Assembly: GCA_043228905.1 (NCBI GenBank)
Contig: JBHGNT010000021.1
Location: 5,332,001-5,396,000 of the forward strand
DNA length: 64,000 bases
Direction: 5' to 3'
Source: Azolla caroliniana
Lineage: Eukaryota > Polypodiophyta
Shown here: positions 34,331 through 44,948 of the stretch, piece by piece
How the letters are laid out: each line of letters begins with the position of its first letter
Numbering within the stretch: position 1 is the first letter of the stretch
Program-made: the position numbers and the translations under genes
Notes under the pieces: model-generated
Databases searched by the model: none
Told to the model about the DNA's origin: nothing
What the model saw: the letters and a program-made list of their open reading frames with translations, nothing else

Positions 34331-34652
34331 GTGATCCTTCCACTTGTGAACGCGAACATGTTTTTATTCTTCTCTATTCGTGTGACCATAAAGTACCTAT
34401 TAAATCACTCCTACCTAGTATTCATCAACAATACTTGATATTTACATATGTTTGTACATAAAGAATAGTTCCTGTGAATCCGTGCACACCCCTGTTCACA
34501 CCATCCAGCTCCTTTTCTTCCTATGGTCGGAATCCTTCACAACACCATGCTCCCCTTGTGCTATAAAAGGGGAGGAACAGATCTAAACTGGTATTGATTG
34601 TTTGAAAGGTGGAAGCGTTGTCGGATTGCAGAGTCAGTTGCTCATTTCTTGC
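34331..34652 (+). repeat. first copy of a ~430-bp tandem duplication, left part
   Basis: Matches 42275-42590 nearly base for base. It contains the right tip of element 2, the end of solo LTR H and LTR sequence of G4 with a TATA box, GCTATAAAAGG (34559-34569). Copia B interrupts this copy at 34653. Confidence 0.85.
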
Positions 34653-35044
34653 TGTTGAGAATCAAGCTCAACTTGGTCTAGTGTGTGAACTCACCTTGAG
34701 AGTGAATAGATACTCCAACAATCAAGAGTCACCATTATGTCACCACTTTGTATTCTAGCATTTAGTATGAGTCATAGAATCAAATTCTATGACACATAAC
34801 TTATGAGCTTTCACATTCCCCATGCTCCATGAGTCTTATAGTTAATGAAGAGAGAGGGTGACTGTATAAAGCACCCTCCTCCCACCTTGTAAAATGTTGA
34901 GTCTTTCTCCTTTGTTAATATACTTTACCTTGCGTATTCCCTATGTCTTACTCCATGTCTCTCTCACTCACTCTCTCTCTCTCTCATACACACACACAGT
35001 TCATATCTATTCCGCTGCACAGAATCCATCTCTTGGTTCTTTAC
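34653..35044 (+). repeat. copia B 5' LTR
   Basis: Starts TGTTGAGAATC; ends TTCTTTAC, missing the final A seen in the 3' LTR. CT tract and CACACACACA near the end. Confidence 0.9.
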
Positions 35045-35045
35045 T

Positions 35046-35057
35046 TGGTATCAGAGC
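35046..35057 (+). promoter_or_regulatory. copia B primer-binding site
   Basis: TGGTATCAGAGC, initiator tRNA-Met type, one nucleotide after the LTR. Confidence 0.93.
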
Positions 35058-35196
35058 GAGGTTGGTAGCTTGATCTAGCCCATCCGCGTGCGCTGTGTCC
35101 TACGCTGACGACCAAGAACCGGCTCATCACCATCGTAGCTTCACTACATAGCTCACATTCGAAGAGAGAAGAAGAAGAAGAAGACGAATCGACATA

Positions 35197-36066
35197 ATGA
35201 ATACTCAAATGGGGAGTGCTCTCCCTACCGAGAAGTTGGATCGAAACAACTTCGCATCTTGGGAGTACAAGATGCACCAATACCTTGTCGGACAAGGTTA
35301 TTGGAGCTACATCAAAGGAGTGCACGAAGACCGACCCGTCGAAATGGCTCTCGGATACGCGACATGGGAGCAAGCCGCAAGTCGCGTGATGTATTGCTTG
35401 GCGACATGTCTTCACGATCACATGCTCGGCTACATACGCGAAGCCAAGATGCCGAAGGAGGCATGGGAAAATCTACGAAAGATTTTCGTGGCGAACACAA
35501 CCGCAAGAAGGCTTCAACTCCGCCAAGAGTTGAACAACATTCAACAAAGGGACATGTCCATCACGACATACACCTTGAAGATCAAGGAGATTTGTGACTC
35601 GCTCGGCTCGATAAACGTAAATATCGATGATGATGAGATGGTGCAAATATGCCTCAGCGTCCTCGCACCACGGTTCGGCACGATGCGAACTGCCGTTCTA
35701 GCAAGGGAGAAATCTTCCTCCTTCGAGCTCCAATCAATGCTATTGGTCGAAGAAAACCAAGTGCGTACAAGGAGCAATGAGTCGAAAGGCCACATGCTCT
35801 ACACGCACTCGAACGGAGGAAGAGGACGCGGACGAGCAAGAGGCCGATTCGACCAAGGACAAGGCGGACGAGGTCCGACCTACGACAACAACTCCCAATT
35901 TCGTCCGCAAAACGAAAGCCAACGAGGAACGTTCGCAAGAAGGGGGAGCTTCCACTCCGGCCCGAGCCATCAAAACGCAACCGAATGCGGATATTGCGGA
36001 AAGCTCAGCCACCACGAAGAAGACTGTCGAAAGAAGATGCGTGAATCGGCTTCCACAAGCCGATAA
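35197..36066 (+). CDS. copia B gag
   Basis: 289 residues from ATG 35197. LDRNNFASWEYKMHQYLVG and LRQELNNIQQRDMSI are typical of plant copia gag (UBN2 family). An Arg/Gly-rich stretch (GGRGRGRARGRFDQG) is followed by a zinc knuckle, CGYCGKLSHHEEDC, near the end. Gag is the best preserved part of the element; the frame closes with TAA at 36066 and pol continues in another frame. Confidence 0.88.
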   Translation: MNTQMGSALPTEKLDRNNFASWEYKMHQYLVGQGYWSYIKGVHEDRPVEMALGYATWEQAASRVMYCLATCLHDHMLGYIREAKMPKEAWENLRKIFVANTTARRLQLRQELNNIQQRDMSITTYTLKIKEICDSLGSINVNIDDDEMVQICLSVLAPRFGTMRTAVLAREKSSSFELQSMLLVEENQVRTRSNESKGHMLYTHSNGGRGRGRARGRFDQGQGGRGPTYDNNSQFRPQNESQRGTFARRGSFHSGPSHQNATECGYCGKLSHHEEDCRKKMRESASTSR

Positions 36067-37423
36067 CTCACGAATTACGCGCACAATTCCGACTATGAAG
36101 AGTATAGCAAAATGTACGGGCACAACTCCGACTATGAAGATCGTGGCGGAATGTTCATGATGAAACATAGAGCAAACTCTATGTCGGCCTCTACCTCAAC
36201 TAGTGCCCTCAATCTGGAGGACGTATGGTCTGTTGACTCCGGAGCCTCAAACCATATGACATCTCATTAAGAATGGTTTCTCGAACTTCGAGATCCGGAG
36301 CGACCCGGTTATGTCGAAACCGGAGATGACACTACGCACCCGATTCGGCACATCGGCAATGTTCCGTTCGGCGAAAGAGGTAAGCAAACATACATTAAAA
36401 ATGTCTTGCATGTTCCCACCATCACAAAGAACTTGGTCTCGGTCAACCAAATGGTTGAGCAAGGGATGCAAGTACGATTCGACCAAGAAGGGTGCTTCAT
36501 CGAAAAAGAGGGTTGAATCATCGCGCGTGGAAGAAGAGAGAGCCGGATGTTCATTCTCGATTCACACGAGATGAAATCCGCCATATTCGCAAAAAGCACG
36601 AAAGCCGACTTCGACATAGAGCTATGGCACAAGCGAATCAGCCTCATCAATCTCAACAAACTCAAAGCAATGAAATCGAAAGGAGTCGTCATCGGACTCT
36701 CGACATTCAAAAAGAAGGAGATTGAAGGTGTATGCAAAGCGTGCCAATTCGGCAAACAACACCGACACCCATTCCCGAAAGAGCGGAACGTGAGGAAAGG
36801 TCTACTCGACGTAGTCCATTCCGACGTATGGGGACCAGTAGAGATGGCTACATTCAGCGGATGCCGATATTATGTGCTCTTCATCAACGACTTCTCCAGG
36901 CACACATGGCTCTATCTAATGCGGCAAAAGAGCGAAGTGTTCGGACACTTCCAAAGGAAGTCGAAAAAGCCATTGGTCGTCATGTACGATGCCTTCGATC
37001 GGATGGCGGCAAGGAGTACTTCTCGAACGACTTCATGGCGTATCTCCGAAAGGAAGGAATTCGGCGAGAATTCACTTGCCGACACACTCCACAACAAAAC
37101 GGAGTAGCCGAGCGCAAAAATCAGCACATCCTCGAAGTAACGCAAGCCATGATGAACGAGAAGCATATGCCCAAGTCATATTGGGCCGAAGCTACAGGTC
37201 ATCTACCTAATGAACCGGTGCACAACATCTGGAGTGCACGAGGTCACTCCGCACGAAAAATACTTCGGAAAGAAGCCGGACTTATCGCACACCCAGATAT
37301 TCGGCGCAATAGCGTACGTGCACATCCCCAATGAGAAGCGTCAAAAGCTTGACCCGAAGTCGGAAAAATGTATGCTCATAGGATACTCACTAGAGCAAAA
37401 GAGGTACAAGTGCTACAACCCCT

Positions 37424-37650
37424 CAATTCAAAAATCTCGAGTAAGTCGAGACGTCGTTTTTGACAAGTTCGTATCTTGGTACACACCAGAAACAACTTCG
37501 ACTCCGACTCCGCTCCACCGGAATCCGCCGACCCTCAATTCAAAAATCTCGATTAAGTTGAGACGTCGTTTTTGACAAGTTCGCATCCTGGTACACACCA
37601 GAAACAACTTCGACTCCAACTCCGCTCGACCGGAATCCGCCGAACAAGAG
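37424..37650. repeat. ~114-bp tandem duplication in copia B pol
   Basis: Copies 37424-37537 and 37538-37650 differ at about six bases, including GAGTAAGTCGAG against GATTAAGTTGAG. Confidence 0.85.
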
Positions 37651-37820
37651 ATAGAGGATGACGATCGCCTTATGCGCATGTTCGAAGAAAGTTCGATCAC
37701 GACCCGACTGAGCGGACCGCAAGAGCCTTTGAGCGATCAAAGCACATCACGGCCTAGCCCGAAGATGGACAAAGGCAAGGCGAAAGGGTGGCACCTCCAT
37801 CAAATGGACGTCAAGAACGC

Positions 37821-38587
37821 TGTCGTGTCTTTCGGCTCCGGATCGTTGCGTGAGTTGGGTGGGAACCGCTGAGGTTTTGGACTAGGAGAAAGAAGAATAT
37901 GAGATAAGGCTCCTTATGAATTGATTGCAAGAAAGAGAAATATTTGAAAGAAGATATGAACCTCGTCAATCCCACGAGTATAGTGTATTAATTGATACTT
38001 AGAATGTAAGAGAGAAATAGATGGAAAAAAATCGTGAATCCCACGAATATCTTAGATTGATCAAAAATCCTTGTAAAATAATCAACAACCTCTATACATC
38101 TTTCTCTCTTCCTTATATAGCGTTGGAAGAGTCTAAGTTTATCACATGCAAGCATCATGCTTTTTCTATCTTTAGTTTTCATGCACATTGCATATGCATG
38201 ATTAGCTTTCTATCTCATCTTTTCTTTTTAACTCGAGTGTCTATGCATGAATAACTTTTTGTACCATGCATGTCTAGAAATTTTACATGGGATAAAGTTT
38301 AGTATAACTTTAAAATTCATAATACGCTAATATAATGATAAGGCTTAACATTATTAACATGGAGGTGCAAGGTTCGAATCTTGCCCTATGCATGTAATAT
38401 ATATATTCTTATACTTTCTTCTATTTACAAATATGTCTCTTCATCCGGTGAGAGACTCTCACCGGCCTTCTTTATCCAGCTCTCCTTACCGGTTTCAGTC
38501 CTTCCGGTTCTCACCGGGTACTCCATGTCCTATTCGGAGAGACCAAAAATGTAATTTTTCACGTAGTGTGCGAATTACACTACGACA
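37821..38587 (-). repeat. solo LTR D in copia B
   Basis: Begins TGTCGTGTC, ends CTACGACA, with 4-bp flanks ACGC (37817-37820) and ACAC (38588-38591; one change). Its left 80 bp match the LTR next to G3 gag (60369 on), so it is a minus-oriented LTR of the G3 type. A tRNA-like segment (about 38325-38392) with box B GGTTCGAATC lies on the plus strand. Confidence 0.85.
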
Positions 38588-38766
38588 ACACCTTTCTACA
38601 AGGAGAATTAGAAGAGGAGGTGTACATGATACAACCACCTGGCTGCAACTTGAGCACCCATCCGAAAGCTATATGCCGACTCAAGAAGCCACTCTACGGC
38701 CTCAAGCAAGCACCGCGTGCTTGGCATTCGAAGGTAACGCAATATCTTAATCAAATCAGCTTCCGT

Positions 38767-39414
38767 TGTCGTGGAGAAAACCGTCCCTAGGAGGAAACGA
38801 GAGAAACCATGCACGAACCAGCCCTTCCATGTGTGGGTGTGTGAATTGATAACTTGTACATAATTATGTGTAGGGCGACTGATGTAAATATACTAGGTGC
38901 GACACATTTATTAGGAAATCGATGTGTATCTCTGTCCGAAGGGACAGAGAATAAAGTAATGTGACTGTGACTGAAGGAGAAGGGACTCTCCTCAACGACC
39001 TACATAAGGAAGAAGAGAAGGAAGAACAAAGCATCGTGCGTTAGTGAGGCTGAAGTGTTGCCGGACCGTGTACCGAGCTCTCTCTCTCCTCCTTCGGTTG
39101 TCATTCTATGCGGGTTTTGGAGATCGTCACCTCTGCTTCATGGACAGCCCATGCGCTTCCATCAGAGGCTCTCCCTTCGCATTTCTGTGCTTGGCGTGTG
39201 ACGCATGTGTGTATGTGGGTGGACTCCCGTGTTGGGTCCGTTGCCGGTGTGCCGGTTGTAATCGTTATTGGTGTTATAATCGAATTGTTCTTTTTTCTCT
39301 CTCTCTCTTTCACTATGTTCAGCAAAACGCTCTCTCTCTCCTCTCTCACGCTCCTTCGTTCAGGGCCCCCACGGTCCCGTCTCATTTCACCCGCAAAAGC
39401 GTAGTAACACGACA
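38767..39414 (+). repeat. solo LTR E in copia B
   Basis: 648 bp, TGTCGTGGAGAAAACCG to AACACGACA, flanked by the exact 4-bp duplication CCGT (38763-38766 and 39415-39418). Related to the 642-bp G2 LTRs by sequence and length. Confidence 0.88.
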
Positions 39415-40083
39415 CCGTATGTCAAAATCGAACAACTTCCTCTACATACGAAGCGATTCCGCAAGTCCGATCGTCATCATCTTATATGTGGATAACCTAG
39501 TCATTGGAGGTGAGCATCTCGTCAAAATCAATAAGGTCAAATCCCTCCTTTCCGACAAGTTCGAGATGACGGACATGAAGGAGCTCCACTACTTCCTCGG
39601 CATCAAGGTAATTCGGACTCCGGCCAGAATCATGATCTCTCAACGGCACTACATCCTCAACTTGTTATACAAGTTCAGGATGGCTAGGTGCAAATCCACG
39701 ACAACCCCGCTCGATCGCAATCTCAAACTAAATGCGAACTCCGGCACCAAAGCATGTGAGCCGACTCAGTATCGACAACTCATCGGGAGTCTCATCTACC
39801 TCACAATCACTCGACCCAATCTCAGTTATCTGGTCGGTCTCCTTAGTCAATTCATGCAAACACCGTGTGATACTCACTTGGATTGCGCTAAGCGAGTTTT
39901 ACGATACGTGAGCGGCACAATGGATTGCGGCATCCTCTACAAGACCGCGATGTCAATACGACTCGAGGGGTACACAGACGCTGATTGGGCCGGCTACAAA
40001 GCCGATAGAAGATCAACCTCCGGATTTGTTTTTTCCCTCGGCATCGAAGCAATATCCTGGAGTAGCAAAAAGCAACCAACCGT

Positions 40084-40195
40084 TGTCGCGTTGTTACGCG
40101 CGTGTGTGTAGAAGGGGCGGGACCATGGGGGTCTCGGATGAGAGAGGAAGGGATGCCGATAAGACAATTCCAAATGCGTTTCGGGGCAACCAAAG

Positions 40196-40237
<42 letters not shown>

Positions 40238-41110
40238 ATGCGCGCTACACCGACTCTTATACACAGGAAACAAAGGGGCTGTGCTCCCGACTCCACCAAG
40301 TACACCGATATGCACAAACAAACATGAATATATATATATATATATATATTACAAGAGTTTTACGACAAGACGATGGCTATTACATATCAATAGGCTAATA
40401 CAACAAGTTAAGAGTGGGAACCGGCGAAGGCGAGTCAAGTGGGCCGCCGGGACCGCGACGTCCACCGTTGGACACGCCCCGAAGACGGCGGAGTGTTCCC
40501 GTGCCACTTCGCCCTCCCTTCTCGAACCGGCCACCACACGAAACGCTCTCCATTGAGGAGAGGAAGCCGAATCACCAAGTGTTGCCACTGGAATGCCTAA
40601 AGTCGTCATTGTAGGAACCCCCGAACCAAACCAAACTCTCACACGAAGAAGAGAGAGTAACACCCGAAACCCTAAACCGCATAAACCCTAACTCGCACAA
40701 ACTCTCACAAGAAGAAGAACCTAAACGGAATACTAAACCTCCACTCAAGAAGAAGGAATCAAACCCATAAGACAAAGAAGACAAAGACCAAAATGAAACC
40801 CCAAAACGAAATAGAGTGAAGGAGACCAAAGTGGAACCCTAAGAAAATAAGATTAAGAGAAAACCCCCAAACCCTAAATCTAACGGTATACCCTCCTAAC
40901 TCAAAATGGGCAACCCCTTCACAAGAGGCGCTCCCTTCCTTTTATAGAACAAGGAGAGAGATGCGTTACAATGTGGGCTAAATCCCTAATTACATGGGAT
41001 CCTCTATCCCGATTTAACTCCTATTATTACAAGGGTAAGTACACATGGTGCACACCGCCGATTCTCCCGATATTCTTCAATTCCACCTAGGGACAGTTTT
41101 CTCCACGACA
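40084..41110 (-). repeat. solo LTR F in copia B
   Basis: 1027 bp, TGTCGCG to CCACGACA, flanked by CCGT (40080-40083 and 41111-41114). Its reverse complement starts like the G2 and E LTRs (TGTCGTGGAGAAAAC), so it is on the minus strand. It is longer than its relatives, with a GA tract at 40200-40236, an AT tract at 40327-40349 and a repeat-rich part around 40620-40870 (ACTCTCACAAGAAGAAG). It may be a small nonautonomous element rather than a simple solo LTR. Confidence 0.8.
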
Positions 41111-41755
41111 CCGTTGTTCTTTCGAGCACAAAGGCGGAATACAGGGGCGCGGCAGTGGCCGCATGTGAAGGCGTATGACTCAAAAGGATACTCAAGACTC
41201 TGGGTGTACCCATCAAGGATCCGACTTCCCTTTACTGTGACAACATGAGCAGCATCTATCTGGCTCGAAACCCGGTGTTCCACACGTGGACAAAGCACAT
41301 CGAAGTGCACTATCACTTCATCCGAGAGCGTGTTCTAACTAGCGATGTCGACCTACAACACATTAGCACAAATCTTCAAACGGCCGACATCTTCACTAAA
41401 GCCTTAGGTGCCGACAAGCTATGGCAATTCATGACCAATCTCGGATTGACGATCCCTGACCTGCCAAGCATGAGGGGGAGTACTAAAGACAGTACGCAAT
41501 AACGTGTAGATTATAACGCGTGGATTTCGCAACCACGCAACGAAGCCGCGAAGAGCCGATCTATAGCGCAAAGTCGCGAAGAAAGATGCAAGCCGAAGCA
41601 TAGACTTCGCAACTACGCACAACGCAAGCTGGAGCACGGATTCCGCAACTCCGCATAAATGCGAGTCGACGCGAGTCGATGCGGACTCCGGAACGCGAGT
41701 CGAAGCAGATTTCGAATACCGTCTGAAACCGACCCGACTTGAGCTTGAGGGGGTG

Positions 41756-42156
41756 TGTTGAGAATCAAGCTCAACTTGGTCTAGTGTGTGAACTCACCTT
41801 GAGAGTGAATAGACACTCCAACAGTCAAGAGTCACCATTATGTCACCACTTTGTATTCTAGCATTTAGTATGAGTCATAGAATCATATTCTATGACACAT
41901 AACTTATGACCTTTCACATTCCCCATGCTCCATGAGTCTTGTAGTTAATGAAGAGAGAGGGTGACTATATAAAGCACCCTCCTCCCACCTTGTAAAATGT
42001 TGAGTATTTCTCCTTTGTTAATATACTTTACCTTGCGTATTCCCTGTATCTTACTCTATGTCTCTCTCTCACTCTCTCTCTCTCTCTCTCTCTCTCATAC
42101 ACACACACAGTTCATATCAATTTCGCTGCACAAAATCCATCTCTTGGTTCTCTACA
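41756..42156 (+). repeat. copia B 3' LTR
   Basis: 401 bp from TGTTGAGAATC to TTCTCTACA, preceded by the polypurine tract at about 41740-41753. A TATA-like GACTATATAAAGCACC lies near 41965. Confidence 0.9.
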
Positions 42157-42702
42157 CTTGTTATCTATCTATCTATCGTTATCCCATGAGGCCTCTATTC
42201 GCACTGGAATCCTGTGTGCTCCCGATCAGAGGCTCACTAGTATCTGTGTGTGCTTGTGTGTAGAGGTCGACTGTGTGATCCTTCCACTTGTGAACGCGAA
42301 CATGTTTTTATTCTTCTCTATTCGTGTGACCATAAAGTACCTATTAAATCACTCCTACCTAGTATTCATCAACAATACTTGATATTTACATATGTTTGTA
42401 CATAAAGAATAGTTGGTGTGCATCCGTGCACACCCCTGTTCACACCATCCAGCTCCTTTCTTCCTATGGTCGGAATCCTTCACGACACCATGCTCCCCTT
42501 GTGCTATAAAAGGTGAGGAACAGATCTAAACCGATATTGATCATTTGAAAGGTGGAAGCGTTGTCGGATTGCAGAGTCGATTGCTCATTTCTTGCTATCT
42601 ATCTATCTATCGTTATCCCATGAGGCCTCTATTTGCACTGGAATCCTGTGTGCTCCCGATCTGAGGCTCACTAGTATCTTTGTGTGCTTGTGTGTAGAGG
42701 TC
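42157..42702 (+). repeat. end of first and all of second copy of the ~430-bp duplication
   Basis: 42157-42268 completes copy 1 after copia B. Copy 2 is 42275-42702 and is uninterrupted, so it shows the target before copia B arrived. It contains a second terminal-repeat tip (from 42278), the LTR H end (CACGACA near 42487) and a TATA box, GCTATAAAAGG, near 42503. Confidence 0.85.
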
Positions 42703-43037
42703 AAAGCTTTGTCGTCGGTCGAGTCCAATTGTACTTCCTCTGTTATAAGTTAATCGACAATCTCATTGTTTTCCGGATCTCCCACATTTTTCTGTCCCTG
42801 TATGTGTTTTTGTCTCTGTTCCCTTTCAATTGTGTGCATACCAGAATGTCTAAGCTCGTGTGCTCATTGTCTAGCATCCGGTAATTGGTCCGGATTTGTT
42901 ACGTGTCCGCGCTGCATTTCGGCGAATATATCCGGAAACGATCCGGATAGTCAATCTCTCTCACTTCTCTTACCGGCTCCTTCGTCCGAGACCCCCTGTG
43001 GTCTTGCCCATTTTGATACATACGGATTTTCATAACA
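42703..43037 (+). repeat. U5 side of the G4 5' LTR
   Basis: Ends CATAACA at 43037, directly before TCTTTGGTGAACCCGACG, the primer-site sequence of the family. The start of this LTR is blurred by the duplication and by solo LTR H. Confidence 0.65.
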
Positions 43038-44262
43038 TCTTTGGTGAACCCGACGGGAAAGGGGCAGCAAAGGAGCTAAGAATGAGGGGAAGTGAGCTTG
43101 CAAAAGCAATGGCGGAGGTTGTCGACCACTTGGTGAACGATCATGAGAGCATGGGTGGCCTCGAGAGGGCCATAGAAATGATAGTTAGCACGATAGGCCG
43201 ATTCAATGGAAAAGACGTGACGAGCTACCAGAGGCCTACAGGACTGAAATGCTAATGGGGGACATATCAGAGGACAAACAACTGTCTGGATTCCCCCGGG
43301 TCATCACACTAAGCATCCATGTGAAGGTGCTTGAGATTCAGGCTGACTATCGAAACTGGTCGGAGCTCGAGCAGCAGCTCCTCAAAAGATATGTCTTCGA
43401 TGACTTGCTCCAATTGTCGAAGAGGGAGCTCATGGAGTGGGTCGAGCTCACCGGTAAAGGTCAGAACACATTGACACTTCTCCAAGAATTCGAGAAGTGA
43501 TTCGCACGACTTTTGACACTAGACCAGACCATGCTCGATATGAGCAAGGTCCTACTATTTATCAAGTCAGTTGACCCACTCCATTGGGAGAAGTTAGATC
43601 TACTCTTGGAGATGGATGAAGGGCTCATCACTGACTTGGCAGTGATTAAAAGGGTCTGTAGATGTTTTCATAAATGGGGCGAATGGAACGACATGGGGTC
43701 CTCGTTGGCTGGCCCGACAGCTGGGAAGATGACAGGAGAGGTGCCGACTAGGTCGGACGGAAGAAGGAGAAGACTCGAGTTGGGCCCCACTCTGGCCAAC
43801 ATGGGCGACGGTTCATCGGAGGGAGCGGCTCTGGAGCAACCGACCAAGATGGTGCGCGATCTCTAGATCGTGCAAGCCCAAAGGGAAGGTGGTGGTGAAT
43901 CGTGTGACCGATGCCCAAAAAACGACCTCATATGCATGTGGTGCGACGTGTTCGGCCACATCCAGAGAGACTGCGATGACTTCGCCAAGGCGCTTAAGAA
44001 CAATGTCGTGTACCTGTGGAATGGTCATATACACGTGAGTGAGACATGGAAACCCCTCGAGATGAGCATTGACTGAGGGGGAATAAAAAGATTGATGGAG
44101 GAAGTCATGGCCCGAAACGCCAAGGCTATTCACTACTCAGCATCGGCCGGCATCCGGGTTGGAGGGGAAAAGAGTGATTGTTCCGGAAGTGATGCCGTAT
44201 TTTGGCCAATCGTACTTGATAGCTTATCCTGGAAGAAGCTAAGGAACGATGAGTCATACCGC
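43038..44262 (+). pseudogene. G4 gag, 5' part, decayed
   Basis: Follows the primer site at 43040-43056. Pieces in shifting frames match G2 gag in order: MRGSELAKAMAEVV, TIGRFNGKDVTSY, ELEQQLLKRYVFDD, LLFIKSVD, zinc knuckle CMWCDVFGHIQRDC and AIHYSASAGIRVGG. Stops at 43497, 43864 and 44074. The reading continues after G2 at 59331. Confidence 0.85.
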
Positions 44263-44904
44263 TGTCGTGAAGAAAACCGTCCACGAGCGGAATCGGTGCA
44301 CCGGAGCGAAGAAACCGACTCTTCATGCACGTGCGCCTTGAGTTGTACATAGGACATCCTAGGTAGATTCGGTAGAGAGAGAGTAAAGGGGGAAACGACT
44401 CCTTCCTTGCCTATAAAAAGGAGGGAGACGAGGAGGGGCGAGGGATCGCGGAGAGTCGAGGACAAAGTGTTGTCGGTTTGCGTGCAAAGGCTTCTCTCTC
44501 TCTCTCTCTCTCTGGTTCGCGAACTCCATAGCTTCCTTCTGCGCAGGTTTCAGGAGGCTCGCGCTGCTCTGAGGAATGCCCGAGTGCTTCCGGCAGCACC
44601 TCCAACCTGTTCCTGTCTTTCTGTGCGTTTACGAGTAGGTATCGGCATCTGTTCGCCGGCTTGTTCGGTTGTAACCGACTTCGTGTTTTGTTGTCTTCGT
44701 GTTCTTGTTGTTTTTCTTGTCAATACATACATACATGCGTGTCTCTCTGTGTCGTTGTCCCACTTGCGTCTTTGCGTCGAAGGGCCGTGTCCCTGTGGAT
44801 CTACGCTCGCACGTAGAGGGATTCTTCCCCTCCTCTCTTGCTCTTTGGTACAGGACCCCCGAGGTTCCGCCTCATTCCACGCATCCGCGAGGAAAACCTC
44901 GACA
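44263..44904 (+). repeat. G2 5' LTR
   Basis: TGTCGTGAAG to CCTCGACA. TATA box CCTATAAAAAGG at 44410-44421, with a CT tract 70 bp further on. Confidence 0.93.
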
Positions 44905-44948
44905 TCTTTGGTGAACCCGACGTGAAAGAGGCGGCAGAAGAGCAGAAG

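Larger units (their letters stand above)
31092..34361. mobile_element. element 2: shortened copy of the DUF7869/methyltransferase transposon
   Basis: The left end is a damaged terminal repeat (AATGGAAGGATAAGGAA at about 31098) followed by the palindrome GATACTAGTATC. The right end (34334-34359) is intact. Inside are the 3' end of the transposase-like gene (31701-32170, minus) and a methyltransferase-like fragment (32860-33210, plus), the same divergent order as element 1. No target duplication could be fixed because the left tip is eroded. Confidence 0.72.
30591..34544 (-). repeat. solo LTR H (TGTCG...ACA family), split by element 2
   Basis: It begins TGTCGCGG at 30591 and ends CACAACA at 34544, with the 4-bp duplication CCAT on both sides (30587-30590 and 34545-34548). 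Without element 2 it would be about 684 bp, the size of the other LTRs of this family. Orientation is probably minus, by similarity of its left end to LTR F. Confidence 0.75.
36067..41502 (+). pseudogene. copia B pol, multiply broken and interrupted
   Basis: Protease VDSGASNHM (about 36235), followed shortly by a TAA. Integrase pieces: IELWHKRISL, CKACQFGKQHRHP, VHSDVWGPV, LRSDGGKEYFS and NGVAERKNQHI, with frame changes near 36960 and 37205. A 114-bp segment is duplicated at 37424-37650. RT begins HLHQMDVKNA (37801) and, beyond solo LTR D, continues LQGELEEEVYMIQ and LYGLKQAPRAW. Beyond LTR E come LYVDNLVIGG (Asn in the second Asp position of YVDD) and RNase H STSGFVFSLG. Beyond LTR F is the end, HIEVHYHFIRERVL to DSTQ at 41502. 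Roughly 80 residues before KGWHLHQMD are missing. Confidence 0.9.
34653..42156 (+). mobile_element. copia B: Ty1/copia element, decayed and split by three solo LTRs
   Basis: LTRs at 34653-35044 and 41756-42156, initiator tRNA-Met primer site, gag, broken pol, polypurine tract GAGCTTGAGGGGG. The flanks CTTGC and CTTGT agree at 4 of 5 bases. The pre-insertion site is preserved at 42590, in the second copy of the surrounding duplication. Solo LTRs D, E and F lie inside pol. Confidence 0.9.

Noticed and set aside
39044-40111. 355-residue open frame read as one protein
   Set aside because: Its first half is solo LTR E and only its second half is copia B RT/RNase H; the CCGT duplication marks the true boundary.
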